Assembly: GCA_019915015.1 (NCBI GenBank)
Contig: JAHBBC010000013.1
Coordinates: 372,001 to 436,000 of the forward strand
Reading direction: 5' to 3'
Origin: Auriscalpium vulgare
Lineage: Eukaryota > Basidiomycota > Agaricomycetes > Russulales > Auriscalpiaceae
Length of the DNA stretch: 64,000 nucleotides
A program made the translations under genes and the position numbers. Shown here piece by piece: positions 44,551-56,046 of the stretch. Every line of letters starts with the position of its first letter. The first letter of the stretch is position 1. The notes under the pieces were generated by a model. It was not told the origin of the DNA. It did no database searches and worked only from the letters and a program-made list of their open reading frames with translations.

Positions 44551-44899
44551 TTTACTGTACATACGCGCGCTGTGCGCTCTATAGCTTACTGTACATACTG
44601 CGAGCGAGGCACTTAGTGGTAATACCTGTGTCAATGTGATTATTGCGGGTCAGAGTCACGTGCAGAGTGAGAGATAAGATAATCTAAGACGCCGGCGTGT
44701 TTGCTTCCGTGTCGCTTCCAGTTCCCCGCGTTCTCTGCCTACTCCCACCACCACCTCCGCCGTTTTCAACCCCATCGCGCCCCACACCAATCCCTCGCAT
44801 CGCAAGTCTCTCCTCACCACTCTCTCCACCCGTCCAGCTCGGCGTGCTCGGTCACGTCGCGCACGTTCCTGTTCTGTTCGCATCAGACATACGCGGTGG

Positions 44900-44918
44900 T
44901 GCAGTCTGTTGGACTGCA
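44900..44918. repeat. Inverted repeat B
   Basis: TGCAGTC, five bases, GACTGCA. It is followed by GTCCGAGTCGCACACCGGAG and GAGCGACCTTGCTGGGCC, matching copies A and C. Confidence 0.68.
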
Positions 44919-45584
44919 TCGTCCGAGTCGCACACCGGAGAGCGACCTTGCTGGGCCGCTCTTTGTGTGACCCGACCGCTGTCTGCCGCTCGCAGGGCGT
45001 TCGTCGCGCCTTCATCCGCCGCCGCGTCAATCTCTCGCGCGCTCTGCGTTAAGCGCGATCGTCACTTCTCCGTTGGCACCACCGGTAAGCCCGCACACCA
45101 ACCATGGTCTCGCTGCGATGTTGACGCACGCTTCAGCCTGGGCCGCTCTTTGGGTGACCCGACCGCTCTCTGTCGCTCGCAGGGCGTTCGTCGCGCCTCC
45201 ATCCGCCGCCAGCTCAATCTATCGCGCGCTCTCCGTTTAGCGCCCTCGTTACTTCCCCGTTGGCACCTCTGGTAAGCCCGCACACAACCCGTCGTCTCGC
45301 TGCGATGTTGACGCACCCTTCACCCTGACTCACCTCGCTCTTCCCTTGCCGCCAGTCTCCCACTTCCCCTCGCTCCTTCAACCCAGCTCGCCACCGCACG
45401 GACGCCCGCGTTCTGTCCGCAGCGGAGGCACCTCTGGTAAGCCCGCACACAACCCGCGGTCTCGCTGCGATGTTGACGCACCCTTCAGCCTGACTCTTCC
45501 CTTGCCACCAGTCTCCCACTTTCCCTCGCTCCATCAAGCCAGCTCGCCACCCCACGGACGCCCGCATTCTGTCCGCAGCGGAGG

Positions 45585-45605
45585 TGCAGTCTACTTTGGA
45601 CTGCA
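45585..45605. repeat. Inverted repeat C
   Basis: TGCAGTC, seven bases, GACTGCA, 167 bp before the start codon of the next gene. The loop differs in length from copies A and B while both arms are kept. Confidence 0.68.
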
Positions 45606-45771
45606 TCACCCCGAGTTGCACATCAGAGAGCGACCTTGCTGGGCCGCTCTCGTGTCACTTGGCCACTGTGCGCAGTCTTTCTTGCCGGCCTCCTCTGCAA
45701 GGTAAGACACGCCCCAGGTTGGTGTCGCTGCGACGCTGATGCACAAGTCTGCTCAGATTCCTGTCTGAAAA

Positions 45772-48318
45772 ATGCCCGAGAACATCGACAGCCCAAGACC
45801 GCCGCGGCGCGCCGATTCGGCGACGGACCGGCCACGCAACACACTGCGTGCGTGCACTTTATGCTCTTTCAACCGCTGCGCTGACTTTCCCGACGACAGA
45901 ATCATCTAGGGAGGGCCGGTCCGAAGAACACAGCGGCCCGACCACCGCCGATGACGACTTCAGCGACGAGATACTCGACGCGCTCTTCAAACCAGACCAA
46001 GTGCTCAAGCTCGCCCGCCGAGATGCCTTTGACCCCTCGTCTGCGGAGGCCTCAGATGCTCGCATCATCGCCGCCTTACCCGACACTGACGGGAAGATGT
46101 GGGTGTCGTCCCCGAACATGGACTTTGTCCCGGATGTCCCAACGCACCATCTCACGGAGGAGTTCGGGTTATACACCGACGGCATGTACGGTCCATTCGA
46201 ACACCTCAAATGGCCGCAAGTATGGGATGCCCTGGAGCCACACGTCATCGCCGCTCCGGCCAATCCGGAGCTACGCGCTGGCAGCAAAGTGCTTGGGGAG
46301 GCATCTGTTCCCTGGGACTTGTGGAGGGACGAGGGCGCGGCCTGGTTTCATTTCACGTCCAACGACTGGGAGCGGGACCCGTGGTCCATCGAAGACCTAG
46401 GCCGTCTTTCGTACAGCGTCCTCGAACGCCTCCGCGGGGCAACGAACGAGGCGACGCACAGGGCGCTGAAATGCGCCGAAGTCACTCTCGCGGCATCAGA
46501 CGTCAAGGCGCGTCACTACCTCACGGACCAAATCGACTGCCTCTTACGCGCTGTGGCGAACACCGCACGTCCGCAACGTCTCGGAGAAAGCCTTCAATGG
46601 TTCCGCGAGGCGCAGCGATATATCCTCGCGGTCCGGGCATGGTACATTTACATGAAAGTCGTGAAGCCCGCCCTGGACCAAAAGCTCGAGCGTCGTCTAG
46701 CTCCTTTCCCAGTGCGCGGCGTCATCACAGAGCGCATATCAATGGTCAATACATTCTATCAGGCCGGCATACCCGTCTGGTGGGTGCGCCGCTTGGACAC
46801 GATAACGCGACGGACGCAGGTTGGGTTTGTCAGGCACCCGGTGCCCTGGACCGACTTCTTTGCGAAGAGCAAGCGCAGGATGTTCGGCAAGACGCAGGTC
46901 ATCGCGCCGTCGTGGATCGATTCTGTCACACTGGATACCGCCTCCATCGGCTTTGTGGACCGACTGAAGAAGTTCTCCATCACGAGCAAACCGTTCATTC
47001 GCCTCCCGCGTCCCGTGCTCGCCGCCGATCATGAACCTGAGCCGGACGTGGACGAGCCGGAGATGCATTCACAGCCAGGTACATTGTTCGCGCCGCGCGA
47101 GGCCATCGTGACTGATCACCCTCGGTTCCAGATCCCCCTATTCAAACCCGCGCTGAGCCGGGGCCCAGCACCGAACCAGTTGCGCCCGCGCGCCGAGCAA
47201 AAAAGCGTGCCAAGACCGGTGTCGGCGCGCAATCGGCGCCGACGGTGCCACGCATGCCACCGAGGCGCGCGGAATGGCTGCCGCCGACGTTCGGATTGTG
47301 GGCGGAGGTGGAGAACGCGCTGGCGGGACTGGACGACGACAACAAGAACCGCATCGTCCTGTTTGGGCTACCACCGCTCCACGCCTTTTCAGGCGAAAAG
47401 ATGGCCGACAAAATTCAAAACTGGCTGCGTATCCGGGACTCATGCTTCTCCGCGACGGCCGACAGCGGCATTATCGCGGACGCGCGCATTCTCCTGTCCA
47501 CGGTCGGGTGGCGCTTTGCATTGGATGGGCAGTATCACAACTACGACCTGCCGCCCGGTGCCCGCGTACAGCCCGAGTCCGCGCCGGACAAAATCAAGCG
47601 GCTTCCGCCGTACGCCAATCCGGCGTCAGTTCTGGGAAAGAGACGAGAGGCGACACAGGAGACGTCGCAGAAGAAGAAAGCCACGACGCGTACGGACCAT
47701 GCTCGCGCAAAGCGCCTCGTCATGCGCATCGACATCGCCGTGCACTTCGGCGTCGATATGGGGTTCCCTCCGTATCGCAGTGACCCGGACCCGATGCCCA
47801 AGTGGAGGAATCAGAAAGTCGATCGATCGCGCGCAGGACAGGACCGCACCTTGTGGAGCGAGATCACATGGGAGCTCTCGGTCATGCACTTTCGCCTCGA
47901 CCTCCTCTGGTTGGATGTCGAGGTGATGCGCACCGTGCTGGACCCGGAGTACGTTGAGTCCGAGCTCGGGCGCCGCCAATCCAGTTGGCTGAAGGTGTGG
48001 AGTCACGTCAGCACGACGGAACCCGGTACGGACCCTGCCTGGTTCGACTGGCTGCTGTCACCCAAGTGGACGGACCGGAACACAGGCGTGAGCCGTCTAA
48101 GTGGCCTGGTGAGGACGTGGCCCGACTTCCCCGATGTCCCCCCTTTTTCCCCTGCGGTGTCTTGTGCCCCCTCCGCTCTTGAGACGTACGAGCGGGAGCT
48201 GTACACGGCAATCTGTCGTTATTTCTTCGCTCGAAAGGGACGCATGCCTACACTGCCGCTCTCACGACCGCCGTCCATTCCCCAACGCGAGGAGCCCGAG
48301 AATGGTGTTTATTTCTGA
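45772..48318 (+). CDS. Element-encoded 813-aa protein of unknown function
   Basis: Three exons (45772-45847, 45900-47078, 47132-48318; introns 52 and 53 bp) give 813 aa in one frame, starting MPENIDSPRPPRR. Residues about 40-420 form a Trp-rich globular part (DDDFSDEILDALFKPDQVLK, VPWDLWRDEGAAWFHFTSND, AQRYILAVRAWYIYMKVVKP). A Pro/Lys-rich linker (PARRAKKRAKTGVGAQSA) and a second globular part follow (WLPPTFGLWAEVENALAGLD, SVMHFRLDLLWLDVEVMRTV). The gene lies next to the TET/JBP gene and on the same strand. Nothing shows a catalytic motif. I believe such proteins recur beside KDZ transposases in agaricomycete genomes, but cannot name the family. Confidence 0.8.
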
Positions 48319-48587
48319 TGATCGAGGGTGTATCATACTTGTAATGCAATGAAATTGTCGTCGAGATCCGAGACAACCGCATGAGTACCGCATGAGCAGG
48401 GACCGGACTGCTGTGCGATCGCGTTCAAACTGACCATGATTTTCCCACAGGCACCGACGTGGGGGCCATGTGCAAAGGTGCGTCGTGTGGTGTCGCGCGC
48501 GGTGGCTCGCGAAACTGACTTGTTACATCCCTCGTCGCTCTTGCACTCTCCCTGGCCACACGCCCGCCTTGCCACGCACCTCTCACC

Positions 48588-50843
48588 ATGGGCAAGAAAG
48601 TCTGGCGGCCTGAGGAGGAAGAATTTCTTCAGGCCATGTGGACGTCGCAGGAAATCACCAAGATGCGCAGCGAGAAAGGTGCGCCTCTATCGTGCTCGCT
48701 GAGCGGGCTTCTGACCTCTCAAGTCGACAGAAACCTTGGTCGTCATGCGCAACGTCATCGAGGATCGCTACCGGCTGGAGTTCAAGGAGCCCCATTCTGC
48801 CGAATCTGACGCGGCGTTTGCTCAACGCCGCGCAGGTTACAAGAGGAAGAATCGATATGAAGCGCTCGAAAGGTTGCCTGCAGAGACGGAAGCCGAGCGG
48901 GACGCGAGGCTGAAGGCCTGCGGCAGAGTGAGTGGGGCACGTCGTGCGCGCCATGGACCTTTCTGATTGACAACGAGCAGAGGATCTATAACTGGCTGGC
49001 CGCCATCAGTCCCAACAATGCACGACACTCCAGTCGCGTGCTGCCGTTCCCTGCAGCGGCGCTTCCGAAGGCCAAGAGAAAGTCGGCTTGGGACATGTAC
49101 AGGAGCAGCGTTGAGCAGGGAAGAGCTGAGAGCGAGCTGGGCGAGTACACGCATGACCTCAAGTTGCTATTTGACGCACTCTCGCCCGAGGCGCGGGAGG
49201 AATATGAATGCAAGGCTCGCGAGGCGAACAAGGAGGCTGCGATACACGACGAAGACATTGACGCCAACGACGCGGGTGCTGGGAGCGCGTCGTCGACAGG
49301 AGAGGCGACCTTGCCCAAGGCCGAAGTGAGTGAGTATGTTCGGTCACGGTCAGTCAAATCCCGCTCGTTTGTGACGGATAACAGCTAACGTCACGGGCTG
49401 CGACAGCAATGTGCTGGCTCTGCCGGCAACCATGGAGGCGGCCATGGACTCTTTCAAGCGCCACACAGGCTGGTTCGGCTTTGTCGTCTTGGGGGGCGTC
49501 GGCGCGGGGAATGAGGTGCTCGCGCATGTGTGAGCACGCCTCCTGATATATCACCGTTCTAGCTGAAGCAAGTTTCTAGTATGGACAGTGGACCCGACGG
49601 CAATAAGGCAGTAGACGGATTGGCCCGCGAACTGGGTGTCGATCGCGACGAGGTGAAGAGGGCCTTCTTCACTTACGTGAACAATGTCTTTAAAGGTGCG
49701 TTTACGTGAGCTTTCCTCCAGCCGTCTCAGCGCTAAGGTCGAGCGCGGGCGTCAGGCCCCTCGACTGGCTCAACGAGGCCGGGTCTGCCTGAGCGCGAAT
49801 TAGACTTAGGCGACCTTACAGTGGAGGGCGTCGTAGCCTTGAGCAAAGAAGTCGTTGGGCTCGGCGACCTCACCCGCCTGCAATCAGATGTCGACACATC
49901 GCGCGCGCGGACACCTGACAGCTCGTTGTCTGAGGAAGAGGGCGGTCATGCGAGCCCGGCTGACGTCAACAAAGAAGGGTCGGATGTTGCGGACGAAGAC
50001 GAAGCTCCAGTCGTCCCTGCGAGCGGTCGCGCAAAGCCCAGCGAGCGCGGTCGCGGTGGCAGCAAGGGGAGCAAGGGGCGGGAGGCCGAAGAAGCAGTGG
50101 ATGTTTCGACCGGTGACGAATGTCCGGTCGCCCCTGCGAAGACGGATGGGCGTGGGCGTGGACGCGCTCGCGGGCGCGGACGCGGGCGCGGGCGTGGCAA
50201 GGGGAGCAAGGGGGGGGCGGCCGAAGAAGACGCGTTGGATGTTTCGAGCGAATGCGAAGCTCCGGTCGGCCCTGCGAAGACCGTCGACCGAGGACGCGGG
50301 CGCGGACGCGGTCGAGGGCGCAAAGGGCAAGGGAGCGGAGGGCGGGTGGCATCAGCAGCAGCAGCAGCAGCAGCATCCCGAGCGTCCCCAGACAATGCGT
50401 CCTCCCCGGGCAATGCGTCCTCCCCAGGCAATGAGTCGAACGACCTCGCTGGCGCTCAAACTGTGCTAGACCTCACCCCAGCTGCGCCGAGCGGACCGCC
50501 TGAGGGTGACGGCAGCGGTGGCCGCACACAGCGTGCTCGCAAACAAACATGGAAGGCGGCTGGCCTGCAGGAGTACGTTGGTTCGTCGAGCTGCCGGATG
50601 AACATCTCGCTAACGGTGCACCTAAGGCCTCGTATTGAGAAGGACACCACCACCAAGACCGACGGAGCTGCTCTCGCCGACAAGGGTAAATCGAAGGCCA
50701 GCTCTTCCAAGCCTGACAGGAGAGAAAAGCGGCCTGCTCCGACAAAGTGAGCCCCCGTTTTCCCATCCGCTAACGGTAGCCGTAACGACGTGCGTCTTTC
50801 GGACAGGTCGGATAAACCGGTGAAGCGCCAGAAAAAGGCTTGA
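48588..50843 (+). CDS. HMG-box-like protein with RG-rich region
   Basis: Seven exons (48588-48678, 48731-48927, 48981-49333, 49407-49529, 49580-49695, 49822-50746, 50807-50843) give 613 aa. The intron 49696-49821 (126 bp) is longer than the rest and might hide a small exon. The N-terminus (WRPEEEEFLQAMWTSQEITK) is helical. Residues about 125-180 resemble an HMG box (KRKSAWDMYRSSVEQGR, LFDALSPEAREEYECKAREA). The middle contains Arg-Gly/Arg runs repeated three times, each preceded by DVS..DECPVAPAKT-like acidic units, then an Ala run and a basic tail (SDKPVKRQKKA). HMG boxes and RGG repeats bind DNA or RNA, so an accessory DNA-binding role in transposition is plausible but unproven. Confidence 0.72.
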
Positions 50844-51332
50844 GGGCGTGGTATCATGCGCGTTTGGGCAGCTCGGAGAAGCGCAGGACAGTGACGCCGA
50901 TCCATGCTGTCTCTAATTGATTTAAGCTTGTGCGGACGCCGCGCTGACGGGCGCATGAGTTCGTGAGGTGATCGTCAATCTCGCAAGGAAGAAGAACAGC
51001 CCGACTGTGCTCGCAGAGCACGGCAAGACGGCGCGCGGCCTGTTTCGTTCAACGCGGTGAGCCAAATGTTTTCCGGGTACCTGCTGCCGCTGATGGCGTG
51101 TGGTGCGAGCGACACGGCCTCGCGTATCACGACCCTGACGGTGCAAGCGAGCTCACCTGCGAGCGGCAAGACGACGCCAATGGCCAGGAGCGGGTCGAGA
51201 CGAACACAAGTCAGTTCAGTCGGGCACAGCGTCGTGTTCGAACCGGCATGATGATTTCACCCTGGGGTCTACAAATGGACCATGCGCGTCCGCCCATTTT
51301 CGACCAGCTGTCCTGTCTCCTTTCCCCCCGTC
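50844..51332. other. Intergenic, possible small exons
   Basis: Protein-like strings occur (VNLARKKNSPTVLAEHGKTA; MWCERHGLAYHDPDGASELT) in different frames with stops between. They may be relics of another element gene or a 5' exon of the gene at 51333; no splicing joins them convincingly. Confidence 0.3.
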
Positions 51333-52820
51333 ATGGCGCGCGCTGACACCTCGCGGCGGCGCCACCTGCCTCGCAAGGCCAGCAGTGGTAAGGCGCGGTC
51401 CGTGGTGTACACTTCAGGGTCCCCCTTGACCGCCTCAGCGCCCGCGTCGCCCGCCTCATCGGAAGCCTCCAAGACGAAGGTCGCGTCCGACCGGCTCAAG
51501 GCAGTATGCCGCGAAGTCGGGGAGACCACGATGCCTCACACCCCGACTTGTAATATATGCGAACGCGAGATGCAGCTGAAGGTCGGGTACTTTGGCGATG
51601 CCGCTGGCCGCTGGACCGCCCATGTGAGTCTTCATCGCATCATCTGTGTGCGTGGTGCTCACGGTCTGAGCAGTGCTACCACCCCTGCAATGTTCACTTC
51701 ACCCCGGCGCAGAGCAAACCCAGCGCTGAGCAGCGCAGCATGATGGCCGCAATCCAGCTGCAGGATGTCTTTGACGAGCAGGATGCCAAAGGCGCGGCGG
51801 CGGCGGCGAAGAAGGCTGATCGGGCGCGAGAGGCGGCGGCGAAGAAGGCTGATCGGGCGCGAGAGGCGGCGGAGAAGGCGGCGAATAAGGCGAGGGAGAA
51901 GAGGACGCGAGCGGTGGCGTGGGAGATAAAGAGACTTGTCAAACGCCGGGACAGCGCGACGGCCAAGGCGGCGAAGGCGGCGAAGCGGAGGCGTTTGCGA
52001 GCCGCGAAGGAGGAGGAGGCCATGCGCAAGCGGGAGAGCAATGCGGCCGAGGCACAGCGCAAAAGGGAGGACAAAGAAATTGCGAAGGTGGAGAAGCGAT
52101 TCGAAGTGGGGCTGGCGAAGCTGGCGGAGATCACGGAGGGCACAGCGTCTCTGCGTCGCCAGGTTCGCGCAATGTCTGCCGCTGACGGGGTAAGCACCGT
52201 TCACCCACGATTTTCTTCCTTGTCGATTGACGTCAGGGGCAGGCGTTTCATCCCGCCGCCGAGAAGGCGCGCTCGAAGGTCCAGAAAACAATCTCTGCTC
52301 ATGAAGCCAAAGAGGTGGGAGTGAAATTGCAGAACGCCGAGATTATGCGGGAGCTGCGCAAGTTGCGGGAGCAGCGCAACTTGCGCGAGTTGCGCGCTGC
52401 TGGCAAGGTGGGGTCTATTTCCTCAGCCCGCCGCCGTTTGCTCACACGTCCTCGGGGACCGCTCAGGCGAACGCTCAGGCCCTTCGTGAAGCCGCTACGC
52501 ACACCGACCAGGAGGGCGACGACTCGGACGGCGTGGTATCAGTGCAAGACAGCGACGACAGCGACGACAGCGATCATGCCGACCGCGGGGTTGGTGCAGG
52601 CATATCCGCGTCGGCTCCGCCGAAGATGGTCACGCAGCCTTGGCTGCGTCCGACTAAATCGCGCGTCCTGCAGGCCGTCGACGCGGCCGATGTCCTTGGC
52701 CTGGGGAAGGCATGGGCCAGCAAACGCAAGCACGCGGCGGCAGCGTCGTCGTCAACTGCGTCGTCATCCTCGAAAAAATTGAGGGCTGCCGACGACATGG
52801 ATGTGATCGAGCTCGACTGA
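51333..52820 (+). CDS. Cys/His-cluster and coiled-coil protein of the element
   Basis: Four exons (51333-51623, 51674-52189, 52243-52407, 52467-52820) encode 441 aa; the second and third acceptors could each lie 3-6 bp upstream without changing frame. A basic N-terminus precedes a small metal-binding-like cluster (CNICEREM, then H.CYHPCNVHF after the first intron). A long Ala/Lys/Arg/Glu helix follows (KKADRAREAAEKAANKARE, RKRESNAAEAQRKREDKEIA), then short heptads (MRELRKLREQRNLRELRAA). The tail is acidic with QPWLRPTKSRVLQAVDAADV and a Ser run. The cysteine cluster is a candidate zinc-binding DNA- or protein-binding module. The family is unknown. The 3' end is partly duplicated at 53375-53640. 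Confidence 0.7.
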
Positions 52821-54359
52821 ATTCGTTAACAGAGGACCAGAATATGTTCAACACGTGCGTTTGGGCTTGCAGAATGGCTCGCGTTCCGGTCTGACAACTT
52901 GTGAGCAGGTACCTCGAGTGTCCCTGAGGCGTTCAACACGTAAGTATGTTGGTCGTTCAGTGACCGACCGCACTGACGCATCCCGTTTGCAGGTAGAATA
53001 GTAAATGTTTATTTCAATTTGTTTGTCAATTTCCGTAGCCGCGCAATATATACATGCAGCGCCGAAAAGCATCGCGAGGAGATAAAATCACGCACGCCGT
53101 ATGTGAATGAGGCACATGCGGCCGCGCGAGACGAGTGGAATTTTGGTTGATAGTGGCGCGCGGCCACGACGGCGGGGGGCGTCCTCTGGAGGCCTTCTGC
53201 GCTGGTAACGGTCGCCGTCCGTCCCTGGAGAGTTGTAAGCGACGAGTTCGTGCAGAATAAAAACCGACGGTACGCACCGTTGAGAACTCTGCATGATGCG
53301 CGCTGATTGACTAGCGGTTGTTGCAGGTGGTGCGGGGTGGTGCGTGCCTTGGCGGCGGGGGAAGAGGGAGCAGGCCCCGGCATCATCAGCTGCGGCGTCG
53401 TCAGTGCAGAAAATGCGATGCCGCCGACGACATGAAGGCGATTGGGCCGGAGTAATTTCGTGCACAGAGAGCACGAGTATATTCAAGACGTGGGTTTATG
53501 CTTTCTGAATTGCGCGGGTGCTGGGCTGACGGCTTGTGAACTGGTAGCTCGAGTGTCCAGAGCACAAGACGGCGTTGGACATATACGTGTATCCTTTGTT
53601 CGTGGCCCACCGCGCTTACGCGTCCCTATTTTCAGGTGCACAGGCATTGCGCGGGCAGGACACATGCTTGGACAGGGCAAGTTTATGTACTCATACCGTC
53701 CCACCTTTGCTGTTTGCTGTTCTCCGCTCACATACTGTTCCTTAACCAGCACCAAGTCGCAGTCCTTGCAAATACGTGGGGGATCTCCATGACCAGCGAC
53801 GTTCGGTACGTGCTCGACGGGAGATCTCGCCGTCGCCGCCACTCGGCCCGCCGCCCAGCTCTCAAGAACGAAGGTGCAAGCATATCAAGCGCTGCGCGGC
53901 AGAGGCGAATACACGAGCGCGGCGCCTGCATCGCGTATGCGGTATGCATGGGCAGCTGTACGCCACGGGTCAATGGCTCACGCGGTTGTTTCTAGCTCTC
54001 AGGCTCACCAAACAGACCGCGGCGGACGACGCACGCGCACCGCAAATGGCGTCGCCAGGCGATCTGGGGTAGTCGTGCGCTTGCGCGACGACTGCGCTCG
54101 CCCGCGCGGCAAGTCCACGCACTCTCCAGACACAGGACGGCCACCTCTCGATACCGACGACAGAAGCGGCGCGCCGGGCGTCTTCGCACCAAGACTGACG
54201 GCCGCGACTGCCCAGCGCCAGCGTCGCCTCCGCTGGCCTTATCCGGCAGGCTCATGTTGGATTGGATGCGGTACGTGCTTCTCACCGACGCTGGGCCAGG
54301 TATGTTGCTCGGTGCAGGCGAACGTACCTTGTGCAGCATGCAGCATATGCAAGACAACG
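52821..54359. other. Degenerate 3' duplicate and unassigned sequence
   Basis: Sequence at about 53375-53640 resembles 52735-52990: GCCGACGACATG, then CACGAGTATATTCAAGACGT against CCAGAATATGTTCAACACGT, and GGTASCTCGAGTGTCC in both. It is therefore a decayed copy of the end of the preceding gene. The 53770-54010 part has a protein-like plus-strand frame (RMRYAWAAVRHGSMAHAVV) without gene context. The rest is unassigned. Confidence 0.45.
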
Positions 54360-55090
54360 AGCGTCGGCAGCTCAAAACGCGGTGGCAGCGGTAGACCTCG
54401 CCCTCGCCCATCGCAGGCCCGTTCGGCGGCAGCGGGCCCACGACGACCTCCACGAGCAGCGTGCGCGGGAGTCCCTCGTCGCCGTCCTCTGACACATGGC
54501 GGAACAGCGCGCCCGCGCCCTGCGGCAGCAGCGTCCCGAGCTCGCCTCCGTGAACAGCGTGCCCGGCGGGGACGCCGCCGTCACGGGCGCCCCTGCCGCG
54601 CCGGGCGCGAGCGCGTCGAGCGGGACGGGCTCGAACGCCGCCGCGTCGAAGCGCGCGGGGCCGCCGTGCAGCGAGACGGCGGGGCTCTCGTTCGCCTGCG
54701 GGCGCACGGTCGTGCTCGTGCCGTTGCGCGTGGTCGCGTGCGCGCCGAAGGGGCAGGCGGTTCGTGTAGCGCCCGAAGACGGTGTTGGTGTACTTCTGCG
54801 CCAGGTGGCCCTAGGGAACCTCCGGCCGGATGACGAGATCGTGCGTCTGCGGCGGCGTGGGTCAGCGGTCAGCGGTGCAGGCGGAGCTCGCAGCGTACGC
54901 GGCCGTCGGTCTGCACGAAGAAGCGGTGGAGGGTCAGTGCATGAGGGAGGACCTGCGAAATTGGGGTGATCAGCGGTGCAAATCCGAGTTAGGAATGAGT
55001 GCAAGGGCCGCTTACCTCGACGGCAAGAGATGGCGTAAAAGAGGGGAGGGTGAGGAGGATGCGACATCGCGAGTGTCCTGCTGGCGTAGG
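54360..55090 (-). pseudogene. Decayed aldose 1-epimerase fragment captured inside the element
   Basis: Minus-strand exons joined through two normal introns (55015-54953, 54898-54847) read LPSFTPSLAVEVLPHALTLH, RFFVQTDGR, THDLVIRPEVP, then a TAG (54813-54811). They continue in frame as KYTNTVFGRYTNRLPF, SPAVSLHGGPARFD and, after a frame change near 54555, RHVSEDGDEGLPRTLLVEVV. These are the N-terminal two-fifths of fungal galactose mutarotase-like proteins (GRYxNR and LHGG motifs). There is no ATG in the right frame, and the C-terminal half with the catalytic Glu is missing. Intact splice sites show it was copied as DNA, not through mRNA. Confidence 0.8.
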
Positions 55091-56046
55091 GAGGAGAAAG
55101 GAAGAAGAGAAAGGCGAGTTCTTTGCTCATAAAATGCCTGCAGTGCGTGAGCACTGACGATATGTATATCAGGTGCACCAATCTAATGAGATTCGCCGAA
55201 ACTTTCACGGCGCCGACAGCGGCCGCCCCTCATCGCCTCGTCCACCCGTCGTACCACGCCCGTGCGCGGGTGCTGCGTGTTCTCCCGGACACGCCCCGCG
55301 GTACGTCGTCATCGCACTAACGCCTTGTTCCGTTTCCGCTGACGTCTTTCTTGCCGGTTGTCTCCTTCCTTCCCCACTGCCTGCTTGTGCCGTGAGGACC
55401 CGCAAGCAGAGACTCTGCCGAGGTGTTTAGTATGTCATTGACTCCGACTTTGTGTTTGCGGTTTACTGATATGTCTGTGGCTCTTCCAGATGCGCAGCTG
55501 CGGGGGCGGCGGGGCGGCGGGGCGGCGTCTTGGGGCCGAGGTGGTCAGCGCGCTGTGGGCCGTGGAGCACAGATAGGAGCGTGCGTAGCACGCTGACTCG
55601 GGGTGGTTGTTGAAGGTCCGTCGCGGTGCAGCGGGGTGGCGTCTTGGGACGGCGGTAGGCTGCCGTGCGCGCGGGGCGCCGTGGGCGTCTTCTTGTCCCC
55701 TCCTACGGGTTTTTTGGGCCGTCCCATGGTTGCTTGGTGGGCGCAGGTGCGCTGGGCAACGTCTCCTGGCAGTGCTGGGCTGGGTTGTGCGTGGATGAGA
55801 GTGGAGAGGCGGCGGCGTCGCCCGGTGCGCATGCGCGTGGCGCTGCGAGCGGCAGAGTTGCCAAGTACAGCACAACGTAAACCAGGACGAACGTACAGCA
55901 CGGCGCGTCCCGCAAGGACCTGGCGCAGCGCTAGCGCGTACTCAGCGCATTCAATGGCGGGGTGTGTGCTTTGCTTTAGGTGTTCGGCTGATTTTTTTGA
56001 CTACAGGTAGTGCTAGTGGCGAAGGTTCGAGCAGCCATTGCATCAG
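55091..56046. other. Unassigned right subterminal region
   Basis: GC-rich sequence with short frames. On the minus strand 55727-55545 starts MGRPKKPVGGDKK, reminiscent of an AT-hook, and is open for 60 codons. Without homologues or splice context it is not called as a gene. Confidence 0.35.

Larger units (their letters stand above)
44551..45771 (+). promoter_or_regulatory. Leader with tandemly repeated exon/intron units
   Basis: After an inverted repeat at 44900-44918, a unit of roughly 160-190 bp occurs three times (starting near 45075, 45262 and 45427). Each starts GGCACCnCYGGTAAGCCCGC and contains TCTCGCTGCGATGTTGACGC. GTAAGC donors and CAG acceptors within each unit suggest a duplicated non-coding leader exon. 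The hairpin block returns at 45585-45605 with the sequence that follows it (GAGAGCGACCTTGCTGGGCC is shared with 44936). No protein is evident. Confidence 0.6.

Noticed and set aside
47079..47131. Frameshift in the 813-aa gene
   Set aside because: A 53 bp intron with good donor, branch point and acceptor restores the frame exactly.
54496..54969. Plus-strand frame over the epimerase relic
   Set aside because: It is the antisense of recognisable aldose 1-epimerase exons.
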